From: Cycloclasticus sp.
GTDB lineage: Bacteria; Pseudomonadota; Gammaproteobacteria; Methylococcales; Cycloclasticaceae
Assembly (NCBI GenBank): GCA_012960055.1
Contig: DUCA01000115.1
Location: 1-25,168 of the forward strand
DNA length: 25,168 nucleotides
Direction: 5' to 3'
Under the pieces are notes generated by a model. The model did not search any database and had not been told where the DNA came from. It worked only from the letters and a program-made list of their open reading frames with translations. The translations under genes were made by a program, and so were the position numbers. Below, piece after piece: positions 7,598-15,500 of this stretch (the first letter of the stretch is position 1; each line of letters starts with the position of its first letter).

Positions 7598-8424
7598 TAG
7601 TTGCCTCCTAGTTCATCGGACAATTCAATAGAGCGATCTCTAGCCGCCAACACCGCCTGTTTGAAAATATCCGCCAATCCGCGCTCGCTCATCACCCTCA
7701 ATGCTCGTTCAGTTGTACCACCAGGCGACGTCACCCTTTCTCGCAACACACCGGCCGATTCGCTCGATGCCAACGCCATTTTCGCCGCACCTAGCGCCGT
7801 TTCTTGGGTCAACAATTGCGCGGTCTTTTGGTCCAAGCCGGCATCAATCGCAGCAGCTTCAAGCGATTCCATCATCATAAAGAAATACGCTGGCCCGCTA
7901 CCCGACAACGCCGTTACCGCATCCAGCTCACTTTCAGTACCCAGCCAAACCGTCACCCCTACTGCGCGTAATAATGACTCAACCTGATCTTTTTGATCGT
8001 CGCTAACAAACTCATTAGCATACAATCCCGTTGCACCGGTTTTCACCAACGCCGGCGTATTCGGCATACAACGTACAATCGGCACCTTGCCACCTAACCA
8101 GCGCTCCATCGCTTCCACTCGGATCCCCGCCGCAATAGACACCACCACTGGCTTTTTCTTTTGCGACGACTCACTCACAGATTCGGCAACGGACTGCATA
8201 TGTTGCGGCTTAACCGCTAACACTAAAATATCAACGTCCAGTGCTAAAACGCTACTATCTTGCGTATTATTGACGCCAAATGTGTCGCTTAAATAAGTCA
8301 ATTTTTGAGCGTCTAAATCCGACACCGTAATCTTATCCGCTGGATAACCATTACTAACCAAACCACCAATTAAGCTGCTTGCCATGTTGCCGCCGCCAAT
8401 AAAACCAATATGTTGTGTATTCAT
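7597..8424 (-). CDS. proC: Pyrroline-5-carboxylate reductase
   Basis: ProC catalyses the last step of proline synthesis, NAD(P)H-dependent reduction of pyrroline-5-carboxylate. The N-terminal Rossmann motif is IGFIGGGNMA (residues 6-15). LVLAVKPQ, VVSIAAGI and RCMPNTPALV follow. The C-terminal dimerisation domain has ALSGSGPAYFF, the ERVTSPGGTTERAL signature and a terminal helix. I chose ATG 8424 (275 residues) because GCGGA lies just upstream and it fits the family start. A TTG at 8436 would add four residues (MSGK). It sits 35 bp downstream of yggS and overlaps yggT by one base. The yggS-proC pairing is conserved and fits YggS's role in PLP and amino acid homeostasis. Confidence 0.97.
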   Translation of the reverse strand: MNTQHIGFIGGGNMASSLIGGLVSNGYPADKITVSDLDAQKLTYLSDTFGVNNTQDSSVLALDVDILVLAVKPQHMQSVAESVSESSQKKKPVVVSIAAGIRVEAMERWLGGKVPIVRCMPNTPALVKTGATGLYANEFVSDDQKDQVESLLRAVGVTVWLGTESELDAVTALSGSGPAYFFMMMESLEAAAIDAGLDQKTAQLLTQETALGAAKMALASSESAGVLRERVTSPGGTTERALRVMSERGLADIFKQAVLAARDRSIELSDELGGN

Positions 8425-8459
8425 TTTTCCGCTCAATTAAAAATTAAAATATAGCCGTA

Positions 8460-9155
8460 TTAAACCTTACTTTTAGCAACGCGAACACCAAAAATCGCCG
8501 TCCCCACTCTCACCATGGTAGAGCCTTCGGCAATTGCTGATGCTAAATCGCCACTCATGCCCATCGACAAGGTATCCAAGGTCAAATCAAATCGCTGATT
8601 TATCTCGGCCAACGCATTCCTCACCTTTTTAAATGATTTACGCTGCTCGACCACTGTTTTATCCGCCTTGGGAATGGCCATTAATCCACGCAATTTTATA
8701 TTCTCCAGCGCCAAGATCGGCCGGACAATGTCTGACAGTTCTTCTAATCTCAGGCCAGCCTTTGTTTCTTCCTCATCAACATTAACTTGCAAACAAATAT
8801 TCAAAGGCGGCATGGTTATGGGCCGCTGCTCACTTAAGCGCTTCACTATTTTCAGCCGATCAACACTGTGCACCCAACTAAAGTAACGCGCAATATCCCG
8901 CGTTTTATTCGATTGAATTGGGCCAATAAAGTGCCATACAATATCAAGGTGCGCCAAAGCACGTTGCTTTTCTAGCGCATCCTGCAAATAATTTTCACCA
9001 AAATCACGCTGCCCCGCTTTATACAAAACAGCTACATCCTCAGCCGGTCTCGTTTTACTCACTGCCAACAACCTAACCGGCTTCACGCCTGCTTGTTCTT
9101 GCAAGGTGGCAACCCAATGCTGTTGAGAAAAATATCGTTGCAATAAAAAAGGCAT
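8460..9155 (-). CDS. yggS: YggS family pyridoxal phosphate homeostasis protein
   Basis: YggS/PLPBP is a PLP-binding fold-type III TIM-barrel protein that buffers free pyridoxal phosphate. The PLP Lys is in LLAVSKTRPA (about residue 34). Other family motifs are DFGENYLQDALEK, IVWHFIGPIQSNKTR, HSVDRLKI, NICLQVNVDEEETKAGL, LRGLMAIP, LSMGMSGDLASAIAEGSTMVRVG and the end TAIFGVR. At 231 residues it is of normal length. The first 20 residues (MPFLLQRYFSQQHWVATLQE) are less typical than the rest. It is the first gene of the minus-strand unit and is divergent from the pilT remnant, the same arrangement as in Pseudomonas. Confidence 0.95.
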   Translation of the reverse strand: MPFLLQRYFSQQHWVATLQEQAGVKPVRLLAVSKTRPAEDVAVLYKAGQRDFGENYLQDALEKQRALAHLDIVWHFIGPIQSNKTRDIARYFSWVHSVDRLKIVKRLSEQRPITMPPLNICLQVNVDEEETKAGLRLEELSDIVRPILALENIKLRGLMAIPKADKTVVEQRKSFKKVRNALAEINQRFDLTLDTLSMGMSGDLASAIAEGSTMVRVGTAIFGVRVAKSKV

Positions 9156-9277
9156 TATTTCAATTCGTGTCTATACTAAATGATAAGTCGATTCACTTGA
9201 TCCAACGTTAGTGTTGTTTACTTGATATGGCATTATACAAATAAACGAATACCCCCACGTTAAAACGGATTTTAAAC

Positions 9278-9653
9278 ATGGATATTTCAGATTTATTAGC
9301 TTTCAGTATAAAAAAACAACGCATCTGATTTACACCTTTCAGCCGGACTGCCGCCAATGTTCCGTGTTGATGGTGACATACGTCGTATCAATATGCCAGG
9401 GCTTGAACACAAAGAAGTTTGCGCGATGATTCATGGCATCATGAACGATAAAAAATGTCGAGATTTTGAAGAATTTCTCGAAGTCGATTTCTCGTTTGAG
9501 TTACCCGGCACCGCGCATCTTCGTGTTAACGCCTTCAATCAAGACCGTGGCGAATCGGCGGTATTTAGAACCATTCCTGTGGATATTCTTACACTAGAAG
9601 ACCTCGGCTGCCCGCAGTCTTTTAAAGAAACCATTCACGATAATCCTATTTGA
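9278..9653 (+). pseudogene. pilT: PilT twitching-motility ATPase, N-terminal remnant
   Basis: ATG 9278 opens with MDISDLLAFSIKK, the PilT start, then hits TGA at 9326. The rest continues one frame over: SDLHLSAGLPPMFRVDGD, IRRINMPGLEHKEV, MNDKKCRDFEEFLEVDFSFE, LRVNAFNQDRGESAVFRTIP, LEDLGCPQSFKE. Removing one A from the run of seven A at 9310-9316 restores a smooth reading (SIKNNASDLHL), so the frameshift looks like a homopolymer insertion. Homology ends near residue 123 (DNP), just before the Walker A region. The ATPase core, Asp and His boxes and the C-terminal domain (about 220 residues) are missing. PilT powers type IV pilus retraction. Its place divergent from yggS is the ancestral pilT locus, so this is probably the original gene and not a stray copy. 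Confidence 0.9.
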
Positions 9654-9849
9654 GCCAGGCGTATTCGCGTCTTAGATGTTGTGATTAAATGCCTTATGTC
9701 CGGTAATGAACGCTGCTTATCTAAAGCCGGTGACGTGAGCGATTGGTTGCAAGCATTGATTAAAAAAACCGAACGGCAAAGGGCCGGATCGATATTAGTC
9801 ACTCGTGCACTTATTTGCTATTCGTATAAAATAGAGCCGCTTTGTTGGT

Positions 9850-10097
9850 GCATTAACTGCCGTGGATAGCGGCATTAGCCTTAATCCACGAAATCCAAGA
9901 TTAGAGTTAATACAAGCACACGCACTGATTGGCTAAAGCATTTAGATGAATCAGAAAACCTGCTGAATGATATTGCTAAATCTTCTGCTGGGCGCGTTGG
10001 CAAGTATGCGGCTAAAATTAAACAGCTAAAAGGAGCTATTCAGGTTATTCGTCAAAAGAGCCAACTCAACACTATAGGTGATACGCCGGACTACTAA
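9850..10097 (+). pseudogene. Unidentified decayed ORF between pilT remnant and hemE
   Basis: Two adjoining frames read like protein. Frame one (9850-9936) gives LTAVDSGISLNPRNPRLEL and then IQAHALIG, which resembles a tetratricopeptide-type helix pair. Frame two, from about 9924, gives TDWLKHLDESENLLNDIAKS, then AGRVGKYAAKIKQLKGAIQV, and stops at 10097, overlapping the hemE end by 26 bp on the opposite strand. A one-step frameshift near 9924 would join them. I cannot name the family. The stretch 9654-9849 between this and pilT has a short open frame starting at 9681 (MIKCLMSGNERCL...) that I do not recognise and no clear signals. The deletion that removed the rest of pilT probably ended in this region. 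Confidence 0.35.
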
Positions 10098-11130
10098 CGT
10101 GTACTTCATCAATAAACGCCGTTACATGTTCTGGGTTGATGTCCGGCAAGATACCGTGACCTAAATTGAAAATATGTTTATGTCCATGGCCATAATCGGC
10201 TAATACATCACGTACTTTTTGACGAATGGTGTCGGGACTTGCATATAAACTCGTGGGGTCTAAGTTACCTTGTAATACAACCTTATCTTGCGTTAGTTCA
10301 CGCGCCAAGGTTAAATCGGTTGTCCAATCCACACCTAAGCCATCGTAACCCGCTTCTGACATCGGTTTCAACCAAACACCTGCGCCTTTGGTAAATAACA
10401 TACGTGGAATCGTTGGGTTAGACGCTTGAAGAGCCTGCGCGATTTTTCGAGTATACGCGAGTGAGAAAGTTTCATAATCACGAGTGCTTAAATTGCCACC
10501 CCAAGTATCAAACACCATGACAATTTCAGCGCCCGCTTCAATTTGTGCTTGTAGGTAACTGATCACTGATTGGCTAACAATCTCCAATAAACGATGCATG
10601 ACTTCAGGTGTGTCATACATCATGCGCTTAATATTCGCGAAGTTCTTACTACCACTACCTTCAACCATGTAGCACGCCAATGTCCACGGGCTACCGGAAA
10701 AACCTATAAGTGGCACGCGACCATTCAAACCCTTTTTAATGGTCGAAACAGCATTCATTACATATTGCAGTTCTTGATTTGGGTCTGGAACGAATAATTT
10801 ATCGACATCCGCAGCTGTTCGAACTGTGCGCTCGAAACGTGGGCCCTCTCCTTCTTCAAAATATAAACCCAAACCCATGGCATCGGGAATTGTCAAAATA
10901 TCGGAGAATAAAATAGCCGCATCTAATGGATAACGCTCTAACGGCTGCAATGTTACCTCACAAGCCAATTCCGCATTTTTACAAAGATCCAAAAAACTAC
11001 CGGCTTCCGCACGGGTTGCTCTGTATTCTGGCAAATAACGCCCCGCTTGGCGCATCATCCATACCGGCGTGCGCTCTGTTTGTTCACCACGGAGAGTTCT
11101 TAGTATTAAATCGTTCTTTAAAATCGACAT
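10072..11130 (-). CDS. hemE: Uroporphyrinogen decarboxylase
   Basis: HemE decarboxylates the four acetate side chains of uroporphyrinogen III to give coproporphyrinogen III in haem synthesis. The 352-residue protein is of family length. It has the signature PVWMMRQAGRYLPEYR (residues 22-37), ILFSDILTIPDAMG with the catalytic Asp, GFSGSPWTLACYMVEG, VMVFDTWGGNLS, and the C-terminal LQGNLDPTSLYA and HIFNLGHGILPDINPEHV. ATG 11130 has GGAAG about 8 bases upstream. It lies 25 bp after gltD on the same strand, matching the Pseudomonas order gltB-gltD-hemE. No terminator is visible downstream. Confidence 0.98.
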   Translation of the reverse strand: MSILKNDLILRTLRGEQTERTPVWMMRQAGRYLPEYRATRAEAGSFLDLCKNAELACEVTLQPLERYPLDAAILFSDILTIPDAMGLGLYFEEGEGPRFERTVRTAADVDKLFVPDPNQELQYVMNAVSTIKKGLNGRVPLIGFSGSPWTLACYMVEGSGSKNFANIKRMMYDTPEVMHRLLEIVSQSVISYLQAQIEAGAEIVMVFDTWGGNLSTRDYETFSLAYTRKIAQALQASNPTIPRMLFTKGAGVWLKPMSEAGYDGLGVDWTTDLTLARELTQDKVVLQGNLDPTSLYASPDTIRQKVRDVLADYGHGHKHIFNLGHGILPDINPEHVTAFIDEVHVSSPAYHL

Positions 11131-11152
11131 GTCTAGGCTTCCGTTAAGTGAC

Positions 11153-11170
11153 TATCTAGACGTCTAGATA
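11153..11170. repeat. 18-bp perfect palindrome across the gltD stop codon
   Basis: TATCTAGACGTCTAGATA is fully self-complementary. It contains the last codons and TAG stop of gltD and extends 5 bp into the gltD-hemE gap. As RNA it could fold into a 7-bp stem with a 4-base loop. Two further CTAG copies lie within 25 bp on either side. The role is unknown: it could be an mRNA processing or stability hairpin, a protein site, or chance. Confidence 0.5.
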
Positions 11171-12574
11171 ATCTAGAATGCCTTGAGCTGCTTCACGGCC
11201 TTCATATACAGCGGTAACAACGAGGTCGGAGCCTCGTACCATATCACCACCAGCAAATACTTTTTCATTGCTCGTTTGGAATGCATAGCTACTATCAGAG
11301 GGTGCAATCACGCGGCCACGATCATCAAGACTAATGCCATAATCGGCAAACCAAGGCATCGGACTCGGTTGAAAACCAAACGCAACGATGATGTTATCTG
11401 CCGCTACAATTTCTTCTGTACCCGGCACCACAACAGGGCGACGGCGGCCACGTTCATCCGGCTCACCGAGTTCTGTTGTCACAAATTTAATGCCTTCAAC
11501 TTTATCGGTACCAACAACCTCAATCGGCTGACGATTCCAAAGGAAGTTAACGCCTTCTTCTTTCGCATTTTCTACTTCGCGACGTGAACCCGGCATATTT
11601 TCTTCGTCACGACGGTAAGCGCACATCACTTCTTGTGCGCCTTGTCGAATACTCGTACGGTTGCAATCCATCGCGGTATCGCCACCACCCAGTACAACAA
11701 CTCGCTTGCCTTTCATGTCGATGAACTTGTCACCCATGATGGTGTTTACGCCTTCTAAACCCATCACTCGATTAATATTTGACACCAAAAATGGGAGCGC
11801 TTCATACACGCCTTCTAGATCTTCACCAGGGAAGCCCCCTTTCATATACTTATAGGTGCCCATACCGAGGAATACCGCATCGTACTCATCTAGTAATTGC
11901 TGGAAAGGAACGTCTTTACCAATTTCAGTCCCAAGTACAAACTCAACGCCCATGCCTTCTAGAATTTCGCGGCGATTCTTCACAACGTCTTTCTCTAATT
12001 TAAACGGCGGGATACCAAAGGTTAACAAGCCACCCACTTCGGGATAACGGTCAAAAACAATGGGCTTTACGCCATTGCGCGCTAGAATATCGGCGCAACC
12101 TAAGCCTGCGGGACCCGCGCCAATAATCGCCACGCGCTTACCCGTACTGACAACAGCAGAAAGGTCTGGACGCCAGCCTTGCTTGAACGCTTCATCGGAG
12201 ATATATTTTTCTATGGAACCAATCGTTACTGCGCCAAATTCATCATTTAGTGTACAAGAACCTTCACACAACCTATCTTGCGGGCAAATACGACCACAAA
12301 TTTCAGGCAATGAATTGGTTTTATGCGACATTTCAGCCGCTTCAATTAATTTTCCTTCGGCAATTAACTTTAGCCAGTTTGGAATATAGTTATGTACTGG
12401 ACACTTCCATTCACAATATGGGTTACCGCAATGTAGACAGCGATCAGCTTGATCTGCCGCTTGTGTCGCGTCAAGCTCTCCATAAATCTCTTTAAATTCT
12501 TGCTTTCTTTGTCCAGCTGGAACTTTTACTGGATCAATACGAGGAACGTTAACAAATTGAAAATTATTAGCCAT
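11156..12574 (-). CDS. gltD: Glutamate synthase small (beta) subunit
   Basis: GltD passes electrons from NADPH through FAD and iron-sulfur centres to the large subunit of glutamate synthase. It is 472 residues, the E. coli length. Two Cys clusters bind [4Fe-4S]: C46, C49, C54, C58 in CLHCGNPYCEWKC, and C93, C97, C103, C107 in CGRICPQDRLCEGSC. The FAD Rossmann motif is IIGAGPAGLGCA (GAGPAG at 152-157). The NADPH motif is VVVLGGGDTAMDC (about 293-304). The C-terminal FAD segment has VFAGGDMVRGSDLVVTA. It starts 20 bp after gltB and is followed by hemE, so gltB-gltD-hemE is likely one transcript. Confidence 0.98.
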   Translation of the reverse strand: MANNFQFVNVPRIDPVKVPAGQRKQEFKEIYGELDATQAADQADRCLHCGNPYCEWKCPVHNYIPNWLKLIAEGKLIEAAEMSHKTNSLPEICGRICPQDRLCEGSCTLNDEFGAVTIGSIEKYISDEAFKQGWRPDLSAVVSTGKRVAIIGAGPAGLGCADILARNGVKPIVFDRYPEVGGLLTFGIPPFKLEKDVVKNRREILEGMGVEFVLGTEIGKDVPFQQLLDEYDAVFLGMGTYKYMKGGFPGEDLEGVYEALPFLVSNINRVMGLEGVNTIMGDKFIDMKGKRVVVLGGGDTAMDCNRTSIRQGAQEVMCAYRRDEENMPGSRREVENAKEEGVNFLWNRQPIEVVGTDKVEGIKFVTTELGEPDERGRRRPVVVPGTEEIVAADNIIVAFGFQPSPMPWFADYGISLDDRGRVIAPSDSSYAFQTSNEKVFAGGDMVRGSDLVVTAVYEGREAAQGILDYLDV

Positions 12575-12594
12575 TTATTCTATATCTCTGTACG

Positions 12595-15500
12595 TTAAGC
12601 TGCTTCTGAGCTTAATGAGTCTAATAAGGATTTAACATCGGCCGCTTTAGGCACAACCAACCAGAATTTATGCACATAATCAGCAAAGTTATCGAGTATA
12701 TCTTGGCCTCTAGGGCTACCTGTTTCCGCAACAAATTCTTCAATCAAACTGCGTAAATATTGACGATGTTCCGCCATTGATTCGGTGTGTACACGATGAA
12801 TTTCAACCAGTTCATGATTGTACCTATCAACAAATGTGCGTGATTCATCTAAGACAAATGCAAAACCACCTGTCATACCCGCACCAAAGTTAATACCCGC
12901 TTCGCCTAATACAGCGACGATACCACCGGTCATGTATTCACAACCGTGGTCGCCAATACCTTCAACAACGGCTGTCGCACCTGAATTTCGAACAGCAAAC
13001 CGTTCACCCGCCAAACCAGCTGCGAATACTTTACCGCTGGTCGCACCGTATAGACAGGTATTGCCCATAATGGTTGTTTCATGGCTTTTAAAGACACTGC
13101 CTTTGGGTGATTTTAGAACTAACTTGCCACCCGCCATACCTTTGCCAACGTAATCGTTGGCATCGCCTTCTAGGGTCATATTTAAACCACCCGCATTCCA
13201 AACACCAAAGCTTTGACCAGCAGAACCGGTGAAGTTAATCTGCAGAGGTGCGTCACTCATGCCTTTATTGCCGTAACGTTTGGCAATTTCGCCTGATAAG
13301 CGTGCGCCAATTGAACGATGAATATTGCCAATTTCGTAATTAAATGTTCCGCCGGATTTCGCTTCAATCGCAGGTAACACGTCAACCACCATCGCTTCGG
13401 CAAACTCCGCGTTATCAAACGGGTCATTTTGCGGCGTAATGCAGTGTTGCACTTTGTTTTCATTACCAGGGATGTAATCCAGGATCGCTTGCAAATCGAG
13501 GCCACGCTGTTTATCCGTTGCGCCTTCAACTTGTTCTAATAAATCCGTTCTGCCGATAATGTCTTCAAGCTTCTCAAAGCCTAGTTTAGCCAACCACTCA
13601 CGCACTTCTTGCGCCAAGAAACGGAAGTAGTTCATTACGTACTCTACTTCGCCGTGGTAGTGCTTCATCCGCAGTACATTATCTTGCGTGGCGATACCCG
13701 TTGCGCAGTTATTGAGGTGACAAATACGTAGGTATTTACACCCCATCGCAACCATTGGGCCGGTACCAAAACCAAAGCTCTCCGCGCCTAAAATGGCAGC
13801 TTTAATCACGTCTAGGCCAGTTTTTAAACCACCGTCTGTTTGTAAGCGAACTTTGCTTCTTAAATCATTTGCCAACAGGATTTGATGCGTTTCCGTTAAA
13901 CCCAACTCCCAAGGCGCGCCGGCATAACGTACGGACGTTAATGGGCTTGCACCTGTACCCCCGTCGTATCCAGCAATGGTAATTAAATCAGCGTAGCACT
14001 TGGCGACGCCCGCGGCGATGGTGCCCACGCCCGCTTCGGACACTAGTTTCACCGACACCAAAGCCTCTGGGTTGACTTGCTTCAAGTCGAAAATCAATTG
14101 CGCCAAATCTTCAATTGAGTAAATATCGTGGTGCGGCGGTGGTGAAATTAACGCAACCCCTGGCTTTGAATAACGCAAGGTCGCAATCATTTCATTCACT
14201 TTATCACCCGGCAACTGTCCACCTTCACCTGGTTTAGCGCCTTGTGCGACTTTAATTTGTAACACATCCGCATTCACTAAATAATGCGGCGTAACACCAA
14301 ATCGCCCTGAGGCAATCTGCTTAATTTTTGATATTTTTTCTGTGCCAAAACGGATTGGATCCTCACCGCCTTCACCAGAGTTTGAGCGTCCGCCCAATCG
14401 GTTCATTGCGATAGCCAATGTTTCATGTGCTTCGGGTGATAGTGCGCCCAATGACATGGCCGCCGTATCAAACCGTTGAAACATGTTTTCTGCCGGTTCT
14501 ACGTCGTCTATGGCTATTGGTTTAGCATCATCTAACTTCAAACGGAACATATCGCGCATTGATGCCGCAGGTCGGTTATTCACCTCGTCAGCATAAATAC
14601 GGTATTGATTAATATCGCCAGTGCGTACGGCTTGTTGCAATGAATTAACAACATCAGGGTTATACGCGTGATATTCCTCACCATGCACATACTTCAACAA
14701 GCCACCTTGTTCTGTGCTCTTCCGAGCATTCCAAGCCAGTTTGGACAACTGCTTTTGCTCATCTTCTAACTGATTGAAACCCGCTCCTTGAATGCGGCTT
14801 GTCGTTCCTTTAAAGCAAACATCAACGATCTCTGTCTGGAGGCCGACAATTTCAAACAACTGCGAACCCCGGTAACTAGCAATCGTTGAAATGCCCATTT
14901 TGGACATAATTTTGTACAGGCCTTTGTTAATGCCCTTGCGGTAGTTTTTGGCAACCGTTTCCTCTTCGATTCCTTCGATATCACCAGTTTCAACCATGTC
15001 GGCTAATGTTTCATACGCAAGGTACGGACAAACAGCCGTTGCGCCATAGCCAATGAGTGTCGCGAAATGGTGAGGGTCCCTAACTGTCGCAGATTCAACA
15101 ACAATATTCGCTTGGCAACGTAAACCTACCTGAACTAAGTGATGATGAACCGCACCCGTTGCTAACAATGCATGTACCGGTAACGTGTCCTTCTGCAAGC
15201 CACGATCACTCAATACGATAACGACGTGACCTTCGCGAACTTTTTGCTCGACCTGTTCACAAATCCGCTGCACAGCTTGCTCTAAAGAGACTTCCTGCGA
15301 TTGATACTGCAAACTGACAACCGTGCTTTTATAAGCTTCATCGTCGTTCGACAACAGTGCATCTAATTTTGATGCTGACAAGACGGGCGAGGCCACTTCT
15401 AAGCGGTGCGCGAGCTCAGCTGATTCTTCAAATAAATTCTTTTCGCCACCGAAACTGGTCATCAACGACATCACCACTTGCTCTCGCAAGGGGTCAATGG

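Noticed and set aside
8425..8436. TTG start for ProC at 8436.
   Set aside because: ATG 8424 is preceded by GCGGA at a workable distance and gives the usual ProC N-terminus.
9681..9869. A 62-codon plus-strand ORF as a real small gene.
   Set aside because: It lies between two decayed sequences, shows no family motif and no clear ribosome-binding site.
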